A stretch of 64,000 nt of DNA from Orychophragmus violaceus (GCA_030180135.1 CM058240.1:69001581-69065580), one strand, 5' to 3'; shown: positions 10,901 to 23,008, counted from the first letter of the stretch. Numbers and translations are program-made. Notes: generated from the letters alone by a model not told the origin.

Positions 10901-12241
10901 CCTTTTTCTGCATCAAGTACTTCAGAGCTGAATGGTCTGTATGTACTATCACCTTAGATCCAACCAGATAGGGGCGAAGTTTCTTAAAGGAAAAGACAAC
11001 TGCCAACAACTCCTTCTCGGTAGTGGCATAGTTTCTTTACGCATCTTCTAGTGTTCTGCTGGCATAATAGATATCATGAAGTTTCTTGTCCTTCTTCTAC
11101 CCCAGAACAGCTCCTACAGCAAAATCACTTGCATCACACATAACCTCAAAAGGTAACTCCCAATCTGGTGGCTGCACTATAGGAGCACTCACTAATGCTT
11201 GCTTAATCTGTTCAAATGCACTCTGACAATCAGCAATGAACTCAAATTTCACAGCCTTACACAGCAAAGCAGTTAGTGGTCTAGCAATCTTACTGAAATC
11301 TTTGATGAACCTCCTGTAGAACCCAGCATGTCCAAGAAAGCTCCTCACAGAGTCTGGCGCCTGAAGGCTGGTCATTACCTCAATCGTGGCACGATCTACC
11401 TCAATCCCAGCCTCTGATATTCTGTTCCCAAGAACAGTACAATCTCTGACCATGAAATGGCACTTCCCCCAATTAAGAACCTAGTGCTTTTCCTCATATC
11501 TAGCTAGCACTTTTCACATATTATCCAAACAATCATGATATGAAGAATCATATACTAAAAAATATCCATAAATACATCCATAAAATCCTCAATCATATTA
11601 GTGAAAATTGACATCATACATCTCTGGAAGGTGGCTGGTGCATTACAGAGTCTAAAAGGCATTATGCGATATGCAAAAGTACCATAGGGACAAGTAAAAG
11701 TGGTCTTCCCCTGATCCTCTGGATGAATGGGAATCTGAAAGAAACCAGAGTACCCATCAAGGAAGCAATAATAGGGATGATTAGCTAACCTCTCCAGCAT
11801 CTGATCAATAAAAGGCAAGGGGAAATGATCTTTCCTAGTCGCAGCATTCAGCTTCCTGTAATCAATGCACATCCTATGTCCAGTCACTGTCCTTGTAGGA
11901 ATCAGTTCATTCTTCTCATTCTTAACCACTGTAACACCTCTTTTCTTAGGCACAACATGTACTGGTCTGACCCAATCACTGTCAGAGATAAGATAGATGA
12001 TTCTGGCTTCCAGCAATTTCAGAATCTCCTTCTTCACCACTTCCTTCAGATTCGGATTCAACCTCCTCTGATGCTCAACTGATGACTTTGTCTCATCTTC
12101 AAGATGTATCCTATGCATGCACAGATCCAGAGAGATACCTGAAATGTCATCAAGAGAATAGCCAAGAGCTTTGCGATACTTACGCAGCTTACTAAGCAGT
12201 AAGGAAGTCTCTGCGTTGTTCATAGAAGCATTTATAATCAC
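10901..12241 (-). pseudogene. Athila reverse transcriptase and RNase H
   Basis: Block 12241-11555 carries reverse transcriptase motifs: MCIDYRKLNAATRKD, HFPLPFIDQML, FLDGYSGFFQI and CNAPATFQRCM. It ends in FMDVFMDI followed by a stop, where the family has the catalytic MDD, so the active site is destroyed. Block 11453-11097 resumes with the connection domain (SFLGHAGFYRRFI) and the start of RNase H (MCDASDFAVGAVLG). In-frame TAG and TAA codons follow where glutamine is expected, consistent with C-to-T decay. Gag, protease and this block lie upstream in the usual gypsy order. Confidence 0.9.
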
Positions 12242-12244
12242 TGG

Positions 12245-13145
12245 TTATGCTGAATTAGGTCCAAGAAATGCGTACCTTAGCCAAGATGGAAGTTGTTTTA
12301 GTTCGATTGTTGGAGCTTTTTCCTCTGCCCAGTCGGCCACGATATGCGTCGATCGATGCTCAGGTTGCATCGATCGATGCAGCTCTTTATTCTGATCTTC
12401 CAATTGCATGACTTGATCTGTTGAATCCATCAATCTAGCATAACAGATAGCAGGCTTGTCCTCCTGATGCTCCAATTCATTTACCGAGCTTAGCAGAGCT
12501 CTTTCCAACGGATCCTCAGCTTGTGTCCTCTGAAAGAATTCCTCTGCCAAATCACTAAGAGTTTCCACATAGAAGGTCTATCTGTCGATGGTTGGCCTCT
12601 TCACCAGCTTATCCATATCAAAACTCATCTTCAGATCTCCCACATTCAGAATGGTTGTTCCTTTCTTATAGTCATTCATCGCACCAGCAGTAGCCAAGAA
12701 GGGTCTACCCAAGATAAGTGGATCCTATGGTTCCTCTCCATACTGCAAACCACAAAGTCTGTAGGGATCACACAGTTACCAATCCTGATTAACACATCCT
12801 CCAACACTCCTTCAGGGATCCAGACAGTCTTCTCAACGAGAATTAATGAGATCCTAGTAGGCATGAAATCTGTCATCCCAAGCTTCTTAGCAACAGAGAA
12901 GGGCATAAGGTTCACACTTGAACCAAGATCACACAATGACCTCTCAAATCTATCTTTGTAGATAGAACAATCCAACATAAAGCTCCCTGGATCTTTAGTT
13001 TCTCAAGAATCCTGCCTTGAATCACATCATTACACACCTCTGAGATCATCAATACACCTTCCTCATCACTCATGTTACAAGAAAGCATGTCCTTTAGACA
13101 TCTTTTCATCACAAGAGTAGTGTTTAGAGCATCAATCAAAGGCAC
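12245..13145 (-). pseudogene. Athila protease region and protease-RT linker
   Basis: Block 12978-12676 contains LCDLGSSVNLMPFSVAKKLG, the aspartic protease active-site region of Athila elements. Block 13145-12912 is the preceding part in another frame. Block 12568-12245 is a linker ending LPSWLRYAFLGPN, which normally leads into reverse transcriptase. The linker holds two palindromes, GCGTCGATCGATGC (12346-12359) and GCATCGATCGATGC (12367-12380). Confidence 0.82.
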
Positions 13146-13151
13146 TTCAAT

Positions 13152-14770
13152 CTACACCTTGTTCATAAGCTCCTTACATTTGGACAATTGTAGCTCGTAC
13201 TTAGACTTCCTAAGATTCTTAGGGAAGGGAACCTTATGCTTATAGAGTCTTTCATCAGAAATTTTGAGTTTCTGTGCATCTGATTTCTGTGCACGGCAAT
13301 TTCGTCGATCGACACTATGGGTACATCGGTCGACGTTTGGCTCAGGTGCAACTTCCATTGTACTCTTATGCTGTCCTTCCAGAAGCTTCTCCAACAAACC
13401 CATCATCTTATTAGACTTCACATTTGGAGGAGGAGCATGTTTATAGGATGAAGATCCATAGTTTGTAGTGAAGCTACTAGTGTTGTCCCCAAGGCTGTTG
13501 TTACTTTGAAAAGGCTTCTGGTACTGAGCTTAGGAGTGAAACCAGAAGAGTTTTGATTACATGTGAAGGTGCTCCTCTGACCCATTCTATTGTAGCCACA
13601 TCTGCCTTGCTGATTCCCAAATATGTTACCCTGAAAACCTGTTCCACCAATGTAGTTCACATCCTCTTCATCACAAGCCTTCCTAAACATCAAATACCTC
13701 AACATCCTAAGCAAAATGGGAATTTTTCTTCACAAGTAGAAGGTTGTGGACAAAATCAATTTTTTTCTTCATCTCTGCCATCTGCGAGCTATCAACCTTT
13801 CCACAAGATTTTTCCTCTCCAAATCAGCATTCTTAGTGCAATTGCTATACACCAAGTTCTCAATCAGCTCCTTAGCTTGCTCTGGAAATTTGGTATTGAA
13901 GTTTCTCCTTATGCATGAAGATAATCAATTCAGTCCATTGCTAGCAGCATCCAAAGCCATATGATACCACAAATTAACACCTCTGATGAAAATACCCAAC
14001 AGCTGAACTTCAGAGAAACCATGATGAGGGAAATCTCTCTGGTACATCATAAACCTTACCCACACGGCTTTTAAAGGCTAAGTAGGTCCCTGTTTGAACT
14101 GTAGGAGATCCTCTCTCATCTGATCAGATAAAGCATCATCATAAAAGTGTCTAAGGAACATTGTTTTAACTGCATCCCAAGTACACAGAGTCCCAGGTGG
14201 AATCCGCTTCAGCCAATTTGCAGCTTCTCCTCCAAAAGAGTGTTTGAAAAGCTTACAGTGCAGGAAGTCATAGCTCACTCCATTGTGCTTCATCCCCGTG
14301 ACCAACGACTCAAACTTCTCAATATGATCCATAGGATGCTCATGTAGGAGTCCATGAAAGATATGCTATCCCACAAGAGTGTAGTAGGAAGTCTTCAGCT
14401 CAAAATCATTCCTATGGATGTGAGGAGGTACAATCGCAGATCTATTAGCATAGAACTCATCAGGCTTGTTGTAATCATCAAGAGTCCTCCCATTAGGCGG
14501 ATTAGGTGCATTAGGTGGTACTTCAACTCGTGGATTTTCTCCATCTGCACCTCCACCTGCACCACCATCTTGTGGTTGCTGAACAATGACGTTTCCATCA
14601 GCATCAAGTCTCTGGCCCTGATCATTGTAGACATTGTTCTCTGTATCCCACAGAACACCTTGTTCATCCCGAATCAAAATCACAGCGTTGAGATTCAACA
14701 TCTTCACTGGTTTATGAGCTATCATGTTTGTTCTTTCTAGCCTTGCAAGCTCCTCAAGCCTGAGATTCAC
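13152..14770 (-). pseudogene. Athila gag
   Basis: The start at about 14770 leads through LDDYNKPDEFYANRSAI and HRNDFELKTSYYTLVG, then a TAG (14365-14363, where CAG is expected), then MDHIEKFESLVTGMK and LKRIPPGTLCTWDAVKTMFL, the retrotransposon gag core. The C-terminal half (13714-13152) is frame-shifted. TCGTCGATCGACAC near 13303 and ATCGGTCGACG near 13325 lie in the gag-protease linker. Gag would form the particle that packages element RNA. Confidence 0.88.
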
Positions 14771-15058
14771 GAGCTCTTTGTCTGGATTGCTTCTAAGTGC
14801 ACGATTAGGAATACACTAACTAGTTCATGGCAGATGCGTCGATCGATGTACAGGACCCCGTCTATCGATTCTGTTCGCGGGTGCATTGATTGATGCTCAA
14901 GAGTGTCGGTCAATGCACTTCGTCTTATCGCAAACCTGAACACGGAAAGACAAAACAAACAGGAAAAATTAGTAACTAAAAACGAAAAGCCTAGTTTAAA
15001 CTCTAAAGTTAAATCTATCGAAGACTCAAAAGAGTCCCCAGCAATGGCGCCAAAAACT
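14771..15058 (-). other. Athila leader and primer-binding site
   Basis: The primer site (minus strand, plus 15035-15052) begins TGGCGCC and continues ATTGCTGGGGA, matching the tRNA-Asp-type site of Athila elements. The leader carries GCGTCGATCGATGT (14836-14849) and decayed relatives (GCATTGATTGATGC near 14883). Confidence 0.85.
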
Positions 15059-16278
15059 TGATATGCTCAGAGTTTAATTCCCTAAGTTACACTGCAAGTG
15101 CACATGCAAATGTAGTATATAGGGGTCGAACCACAAAGACACAAGAATCTTACGATAGACTATCAAGCGTCGAGTTAAGCTAACCAGAAGCAATCAATAA
15201 TCAAATAAATAAAAGGATTAAACAGACCAGCATACGAGTTTCTTTATCAAATACTAAAGGCGCTAGGTCAAGGGAGTCTCAGGAAATCAAGTCATGCAGA
15301 TTAACAATCAGTCAGGGTCGAATTAAGTACCGTTCTAGAACTCAAACACAGATGTAAAACTAACCAACTTTCGTTGCAAGAATTTACTAAGTCTAAACCC
15401 TAGAAATCCAAATTTCTTTGCAATTCTTAACAGATTAAACTAGCATTAAGTGCATGTTCGATTAGTTCACAAATTAGCTAAACCAAATTTCTTTGCAGAT
15501 AACTTATTTGCTCAACCTAAATAAATCAGATTCCAAATTACACTTTCGTGTCAATTTAACAACCTAAGATCTAGATTCCGATTTATCAGGTTAGAAACTA
15601 TATTTAAGAGCAATTCAGGTTGAAGAACTAACAGGTTATGAATCCTTAACTGATTAAATCAATCTAACATGCCATGGAAACCTTATGAGAATCCCTAAAC
15701 CTAACAATGAATCTACTCAGACATATTGAACGAAACAGACCACATAATTTGAGTAGATTGCATTAAAGAAGAATCGAGAATAGAAAAGGGGTTCAAAATC
15801 TTCTCCAAAAGCAATACTAGGTTCGGATCAGCCCCAAATCTCCTAAACTCTCACTAGCCAAAAGTATGAATGTGTAACAAGAATAAAACAACAAAAACCC
15901 TAATATAAAGTGTATAACACATATTGGGTCTCCTTTGTAAATTGTGAAACTTCTGGGTCAAAACTGAAAATCCTCATATCTTCTTTAATTCGCTGGCAGT
16001 TTGCGACTCAGGTCGATCTCACATGGTGATTTCTGCTCATCACGGCTTCGACTCCTATATTTGCCCAAAAAGCTCCATAATCCTCCAAAGTCCTCCAAAT
16101 GTGTGTAAACCTATAAAACACCTGAAAAGACTCCAAAGACACTACAAAAGACTCGAAAATACACTTATATTACGGCTTAAAACACCTAAAAACCATGATA
16201 TATGAATATAACAAAAGCTACATGTTAAAAATGCAAAAAGACTTAGTTTAAAATGGTGACATTATCTCCTATACCACA
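15059..16278 (-). repeat. 5' LTR of Athila B
   Basis: Begins TGATATGCTC at 15059, six bases from the primer site, and runs to a CACA at 16278 where gene X intron sequence resumes. Length is about 1.22 kb. The second LTR lies outside the window, so the outer border is inferred from the TG...CA rule and from the return of the host splice donor at 16291. Confidence 0.8.
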
Positions 16279-16291
16279 ATGCAAAACTCAC

Positions 16292-16376
16292 CTCGTAATC
16301 AAGATTAACTCTAACGGTGCCAAGTTCACTGAACACCGTAGTATACAAAACTTGTTCCGCCCTCAGGGTGATTTGC
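16292..16376 (-). pseudogene. Gene X exon k
   Basis: 85-nt exon with AG acceptor (TTGCCAG) and GTGAGT donor. It reads QITLRAEQVLYTTVFSELG and onward, in phase 2 with the exon before it. The Athila insertion lies 13 bp past its donor. Confidence 0.65.
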
Positions 16377-16464
16377 CTGGCAACAAATAATTGTTATTTT
16401 GTGCACAACGAAAAAAGAGTTACGCAGTTAGGTAAGTAAAGAAAAGGGGGGTTAAATAACTTAC

Positions 16465-16901
16465 TCTCTAGCTACAAACCTTTCGGCGGCCTTAATAGCA
16501 AGATGCAATTCCTCGTACGTTATATCGTCAAGAGCGTGTATCGTCCGTGAACCCAACCTATTCAGGGCAAACAGATTGAGGAAATGGGAGTCGTAATCCG
16601 GATTCCAAATCTTTACATTGTCTCCCCTGAGAGGGTATATGCTATGGAACGTTTCGTGACTAAGAAAATCACACTGCAGGGGAGTACGGAATTCGCCATC
16701 ATATGTCTCTTACGGTTCTTCATCATCGGGTACTTCGTTTACGGGTACTACATTAAGGGGTACGACATTAAGGGGTACGACATTAAAGGGTACGACAATA
16801 GCAAGTTGTGCATTCTGGACCGGCGGACGATAAGAGGGGTCTTCCTCTGTTGCACTTGTTGAAGTATAACAGCCTTTATAGGGTATATGAGGCTGTATAC
16901 A
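16465..16901 (-). pseudogene. Gene X exon j (VVPLN repeat and C-terminal domain)
   Basis: Acceptor ACATACAG and donor GTAAGT are present. It begins CIQPHIPYKGCY, continues into an IVVPFNVVPLN-type 5-residue repeat coded by 15-bp units, reaches a TAA at 16712-16710, then continues in the same frame as FLSHETFHSIYPLRG and LDDITYEELHLAIKAAERF. The stop within otherwise open coding suggests a nonsense mutation. The domain is not recognised. Confidence 0.6.
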
Positions 16902-17011
16902 CTGTATGTAAAACAAAAACAAAAGAACCAATTTAAACTTATTTAAGATTACATATACGTTCATCAATTGCCTATAAATGTGCATGTTGGCAAGTTTTAA
17001 TGTTCACCAAC

Positions 17012-17974
17012 CTCTGGAACTGCGGATTCATCAGTCGTACCTTGTCCTTCTTTGCCTTGCCCTACTGCACTACTAGCCTCCTCCATTGGCTCTTGCACAG
17101 TTGTACCAGCTGGTTCCTGCAATATGAATGTTCATATTCAAATCAATATACGTTCACAGATATCATTTATCGTTCACACACATAATTTAAGTCCATACCC
17201 TTTCCACCATGGGCTCCTTTACGGTTTCCCTGGCTATGGTTGTGTCCACACGATCCTGCACAGTTGTACCAGGTTCTTCCTGTAAAAAGAATGTTCATTT
17301 TATGATACATGTACGTTCACAGATATCATTTCTCGTTCACACACATAATTTATGCCCATAATGTTTCCCCCATGGGGTCCTTCACGATTTCCCTGTCGAT
17401 GGTTGTGTCCACCGAATCCTGCAAAGTTTTATCAGCTACTTCCTGTAAAAGGAATATTCATCTTCAGATCAGTTTACGGTCACATATATTATTTATCGTT
17501 CACACACATAATTTAAGTCCATACCCTTTCTACCAATGGGGTCCTTTACGGTTTCCCCGTCCATCGTCGTGTCCACCGGATCCTGCACAGTTGTAACAGG
17601 TGCTTCCTACAAAACGAATGTTCATTTTCAGATACGTGTATGTTCACAGATAGCATTTCTCGTTCACACACATATTTTATGCCCATACTGTTTTTTCCAT
17701 GGGGCCCTTTACGGTTTCCCTGTCGATGGTTGTATCCGCCGGATCCTGCACAATTTTATCAGTTGCTTCCTGCTAAACGAATGTTCATCTTCAGATCAAT
17801 GTACGTTCACATATGTCATTTATCATTCACACACATAATTTAAGCTTATACCGTTTCCTCCATGGGGGCCTCTACGATCATCTCATCAGTCATTTGTACT
17901 GGTTCAGAACTGCTATTCGACCCATCGTCTATCGTAGAGGCATCTAGTTCATGAACAGTTGTTCCTCCTGGTTC
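17012..17974 (-). repeat. Tandem exon-intron modules of gene X
   Basis: Six similar exons on the minus strand: 17852-17974 (123 nt), 17689-17769 (81), 17525-17606 (82), 17362-17442 (81), 17199-17279 (81) and 17012-17116 (105). They are separated by near-identical introns of about 80 bp. Each 81-nt exon codes for one acidic module such as VQDPADTTIDRETVKGPM. The 82-nt exon has an extra base and so a frameshift. The donor of 17362 has lost GT (G to T). The exon-plus-intron unit is about 160-170 bp, so the array grew by duplication of whole modules. Confidence 0.8.
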
Positions 17975-18037
17975 CTGTAGAACGAATGTTCATATATTTA
18001 TAACTAGATTGTGGCCCGTGCGTTGCACGGGCATTGC

Positions 18038-19560
18038 GTTTTAATTCATTTATTTCAGTTTACATTAACCTATACATAAATATGGAATAAACAAATACAT
18101 AAATATGGAAGATTATATAGTTTATATTAAGAATGTGTATCAAGTTTTATTTTAGCTAAAATATAATTTAACATTATTTTAGTACAAAGAAGTACTAAAA
18201 GAATTGAACACCTATTAAATAATTTTTTAAAAAATATATTAGGACACCTTAATTTTTTTGCCTAAAATTAAAAGAAACCAAAAAACATTAAAAGAATATC
18301 TAAAAGAATCTCATTCGATGTACCATAAAAAATGGCCAACCAAAAAAACAATTTACATTCATCAATATACTTTAAATTTTGAAACGAAAGAATAGTAAGA
18401 TTAGGAGAACATACTGTAATCATCAAAAAATTATTTAGAATTTAAAAGTTTTAGCTATATACACATTTGAATATAATTTTAACTCTGGATCCACATAAAT
18501 AGAATTATGTTATAAGTGTATTATGCTTTATTCTGAAAGGTTAAAAAAAAGAAATTTTCTATTAATCCATTGTATCATACGACAAGACCTATAATTTAGA
18601 GAGAAATATATTAATGTTTGAAAATTCTTTGGTTAGACCACGGACATCACGTTCAATTCATTTATTTCATTTATTTCAAATAAAACTTTATAGTATGACT
18701 AACCAAGAAAATAATATCATGGAATATTAGATTATATAGTTTACATTAATAATGTGTTACATAGTTATATTTTGGACTCAAATATAATAAAACCCAAAAT
18801 ATGGAAAATATGAGGTAAAACAATTAACCTCACATTCGATGAAAAAACAAAAGTGAATGTCGTACAATTAAAACTTACCTATATCATCATGTTAAGTTTG
18901 GAAATGCACGAATAATAAAATTAAAATATATATTCTAAGCATCTATGAAATATAAAGAAATTAAATGTTTTAGCTCTAAACACATTTTTTCACTTAATCT
19001 GAATTCTAGATCCACGTACGAAACATTTTATTATTCATCTATTATTTGTCTATTCACATAGCTCAAAATTATATATTTTCTATTAATCAATTGTAACATA
19101 TGATACAACCTATACTTTAATTGCAAGAACATTACGTTTCAATCCATTTATATTAAAAAATATTTCATAAAATGACTAATAAATACAATAATACCATAAG
19201 ATATTAGATTTTATAATTTACATTAATAATGTGTTACATAGTTATATTTTGGGCTAAAATATAATAAAACCCAACAACTTAAAAATTAGGATATAAAGAA
19301 GTAATATCACAGTCGATCAACAAAAAAGAAAGTGAACGTCGTACAGAAAAAATCCTACATACTACATTTACTTAAGTTTGGAAATGCAATAATAGTAAAA
19401 CTAAAAAATATGCTAAGAATCCATAAAATATTAAGAAAGTGAACGTTTTAGCCGTAAACATATTTTATAAACTCTGGATGAAAATATCAAAGCATTCTAT
19501 TAATCGTCACCCATCCGCCTATTCTAAAAAAAACCTATATATTTTCTACTATTCGTTAAA
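18038..19560. repeat. Three diverged direct repeats inside Helitron 1
   Basis: A block with TTCATTTATTTCA and ATTATATAGTTTACATTAA-like text recurs from about 18040, 18650 and 19130, with unit spacing of roughly 610 and 480 bp. It is AT-rich, without coding. Confidence 0.7.
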
Positions 19561-20373
19561 CCGCTCATTTTTTTATATATAAATCTACAGACATATACAT
19601 TCCAAGACATAATTGATTCTTCAAACTAAGAAATAATTTTTTTTTTAATATTTCATACTTTTTTCTCCAATACAAATTATGAATTGTTTTTTTTTTTTGT
19701 TGATCCAAAACTTTTGATATAATGATGTATTGTCAAAAAAAAATCCCAAGTTAAGAACTTTGAATGCAAGGCATTTATTTTCAAGAAAGACAAATGTTAA
19801 AATAATTTTGTTGGTATGGGTGAAGATATTTTGGTGCTACCTAACTGAATTAGTGACGGGATGGAAAAAAAATGAAGATAATCAAAGTCTACTTGAGACC
19901 TCAAATAATCAGAGCTTCATGACACTCATAGTGTTAAAGAATCTGATAGAATGTAGTCATAACATAACATAAGTTTACATGAAAATTATATTTTTATATA
20001 AAAAGAATTTTTATGTTGATGTCTTAGCACGATGGATCTAAGGAAATTCAGTATTACTTGAGAGGAAATATATACTTTAGGAAAAACAGAGGAGCCATTT
20101 ATGTCATTTTGCTTATAAATCTGAGCATTATTCATGTGAACCGGTAAGGTTTGATGTATAGTGGAATTTTTTACTTGTCTAACACCCATGATCGTACACC
20201 ATTCAATTAAGCATTCAGCGAAAGCAAGAACCGAGAAGATGATGGTGAAACATGAATTTTTATTAAATTTCGTTTAGTATACTTTCCATGATAAATGTCT
20301 AAACATTAAAGGATGAGAAAGACCATTGAACAAAAACAAAATACTATGTTTAAATTTGAGAAAAAGAACTGGT

Positions 20374-20845
20374 CTAAAACAATTTTTTTCCCTCCATGAT
20401 GACAACGTTTTTCGTTTTGTTGTTCTCTGCCATCTTAGCTGCCAAAATATCAGATAACATGGCCTCCAATTTGGCTTCCTGCTCGTTAAACATATCATCC
20501 ATGAGTTTACGTAATTCAGATGCATTTGCCCCTGCTTCCCAAGATGAGTCACCCTCGTCACGCATTAACATTCTGCCTCCATCCTCTCCTACCACCAGGC
20601 ATTGGTCTGCAGTTCATGTTCATTCTAAGCTTAAGAGCACGAGCGGCTTTGGCATTCAGACGGATCCTTTCTCGGGGAGGACAGCTTAGCTCAGACGGCT
20701 TAGTACCACCAGTAAAATCTTTGTTTGTGAACTTGTACCCTTCACCGATAAGCTTCAGCATGTTGTTAACCCATGGGTCTTCTTCCTCGTCAGACCAAGT
20801 GAGGTCCTCAACATCAGGGAGAGTCAACCTGGACATGAAAAACAA
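20374..20845 (-). pseudogene. Captured gene fragment in Helitron 1, unknown
   Basis: Block 20845-20558 reads LPDVEDLTWSDEEEDPWV then GEGYKFTNKDFTGGTKPSEL. Block 20595-20374, in the next frame, reads WEAGANASELRKLMDDMF and a likely coiled-coil EQEAKLEAMLSDILAAKM. The two blocks read as one protein broken by a frameshift near 20590. I do not recognise the family. A promoter-like stretch and further gene-like sequence may follow up to 21720. Capture by the Helitron is inferred from its position. Confidence 0.5.
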
Positions 20846-22522
20846 AACAAATGGATATGTAAGAAATTAGGCAATCACAAGACGCAAACGAAATACATGT
20901 AATGGCTAGCAAACAATTGACTACTATGATATATATTATGGGTTAACTGTGTTGACCATAAACATATATGGTCCTAATTCCAACTAACATTAAGCAACAA
21001 TGCGCATAGGTCCTAAGATCAGAAATAATAATTTTTTGATCAAATAATAATTAAAGCCGACCTTCATGACGTTATATTTCACAACCAAACTTAAAATGAG
21101 GAGTTACCAAGCAATGTTAACTAACACAAAACTTAACAGGAAAAGTTAGCAGTCAATTGATTACTGTAAACGATACCGTTAGAATCATCAGTTAATGTGA
21201 ATTGTGCGGTGCTAAGAAGACACAAACCACAAACGTCCCTTAACTCTCTGAAAGCTTCAAGACTTCACTGGAACCGCCACCATCGTCCCACACTCCTCTA
21301 TAAGGTTAACTAAACCCACAAGACTATAAGAAAATCACAACCCAATTAAGATGCGTGTGCTAGTAGCAGAAGTAGCTACAGCCTCACCATTATCCTCTGC
21401 TTCTCCAGAATGTAACTCTCATACGTGCAGATTCAATTAGTGGAAAATAAGTAGCCAAGAGAATTACAAAATGTTAAGACTGAATAATCCAAAAAAGTGT
21501 ATTCTCAATGGGTCGACTCGTGATTTTGATTTCATATATCATATACTCAATCGGGATAGTGGGAATTGGAAATCGAAGAAGAAAGATTGATATCATACCT
21601 TGGATCGGAGAGAGCTTCAGAGCTCCGAAAATGGTGAGCAATCTTACTGTATGTGCTGCCACTTTCGCTCTTCAACTTGTATCACTTCTCCTCACGTATT
21701 TCATCTCAGATCACGTCCTTCTAAGATAATGTTCAAAATCCATTCTCATAAATCAGAAACTTTTAAAAATCCGAAACCTATATAGGAAAATCTCAGATCG
21801 TATCCCCATTGAAGAGATAAGAAGCAACGGAGTAAAGCTTTTACCGAGCCAGACTTTCCTTGTTCATCGTCGGTTCTTTGCCTCAAGATTCCCCACGTTT
21901 TCTCTCTAACTGAAAACAAAATCAGCAGTATTGTGAGATACCAGGGATCAAATTCCCATAGATCCAACAATCCTAGTGAAAAAAAAGAACAGAAAAATCA
22001 TAATCTTGAGAAGAGAATCGAATGAAGAGAGAAGAAGATACATGAAAGATGGCGGATTTAGAGGAAACAATTAAAAATGGTCTTTATTGTCAGACTTCAC
22101 CAATTGCAGAGACCAAAAATGGTGAGAAACCTATCATCAACGACAAACATAGATGAGGTAGTAGATCGATTGCGATTTCATAATCGAATACATGAAAATA
22201 AACCTTCGATGTTTGATTCACCTTTCAGATCAAATAATAATCATACTTTGGATGGGAGAGATGGAGAAAGAAGAAGATGGTGAACGGTTATTCGTGTGAC
22301 TGCTTTTCGAGAGAGATGGAGTAAAAAGAATTTTTTTCAAGCGGAATAGACACCAAAAATTGTTTCACAATAGTCACCAAAAATCTTGACACGTCAGCAT
22401 TATTCTTTGTTTTGATTGGACCAGCTAGTATTTTTTCTCTCTCATGACTTGTCTATTATATATTTTAGATTGTACGTTCACAAAAATACATGATCATTTA
22501 CAAAATTAATTTAAGTCCATAC

Positions 22523-22640
22523 CGTCTCCAACCCGCTATCGGCGGAAGCTTTATCTCCCAAGGGTTTCTCATTACCCGCCCAAGGGTCTTTTTCGATTTC
22601 CTTCACCACCGGATCCTGCACAGTTGTATCAGCTACTTTC
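22523..22640 (-). pseudogene. Gene X exon c
   Basis: Codes VADTTVQDPVVKEIEKD, clearly related to the 81-nt modules on the other side of Helitron 1. It has a GTATGG donor, but its acceptor is mutated (TTTTGCGG in place of TTTTACAG). Confidence 0.6.
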
Positions 22641-22798
22641 CGCAAAATGAATATTCATCTTCAGATAAGTGTACGTTCACATATATCATAGGAATAACTA
22701 TCGGTCCACTTAAGTTGTTGTCCATACCCGTTCATCCTGATGAGATATATAGGCTTAACTATCAGTCTGTTTTTAAGAATATCAGACATAAACCATAC

Positions 22799-23008
22799 CT
22801 TCTCGAACGGCTCCTTAGACACCTTCTTTTTCTTCGAAGGTCTTCCAGACTTGGGCTTCTTTTGATTTGTAGCTTGTTTCGCAGGATTACCTCTTTCAAC
22901 CCTCTCCACACTTCCAGCAGGTGTTTCAGGATTCGGCTCAACATCTTCATCCAAAGAGAGCTTATCCGACGACTCAACTCCTATATCAGGATTGGGCACC
23001 GGCGGCTC
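22799..23008 (-). pseudogene. Gene X exon b
   Basis: 210-nt exon (70 codons) with GT and AG borders in phase 0. It reads from EPPVPNPDIGVESSDKLSLD to a basic QKKPKSGRPSKKKK stretch that could be a nuclear targeting signal. Confidence 0.65.

Larger units (their letters stand above)
7265..16278 (-). mobile_element. Athila-type Ty3/gypsy retrotransposon B (3' end beyond copia A)
   Basis: In minus-strand order: 5' LTR (16278-15059), a primer site beginning TGGCGCC (tRNA-Asp-like, usual for Athila), leader, gag, protease, reverse transcriptase, RNase H, integrase, a roughly 1-kb spacer, then an ORF1/env-like gene interrupted by copia A at 7264/7265. The 3' LTR must lie left of the window. All coding parts contain stops or frameshifts, several of them CAG or CAA to TAG or TAA. 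The element sits in an intron of gene X, 13 bp from an exon. Confidence 0.9.
18004..22469 (-). mobile_element. Helitron 1, with gene fragment and internal repeats
   Basis: The minus-strand 5' end starts TCTAAAATATATAATAG (plus 22469 leftward). The 3' end is CTAG (18004-18007) preceded by a perfect 8-bp hairpin GCCCGTGC-GTT-GCACGGGC (18014-18032). It is flanked by host A and T exactly as Helitrons insert. Removing it joins intron sequence that matches the other gene X introns (TTATAA then TTGTACGTTCAC), which confirms both ends. No Rep/helicase coding is visible, so it is non-autonomous. Length 4466 bp. Confidence 0.88.

Noticed and set aside
17012..17974. CRISPR-like array
   Set aside because: Repeats are exon-intron modules in plant DNA with coding content and splice sites, not short identical repeats with unique spacers.
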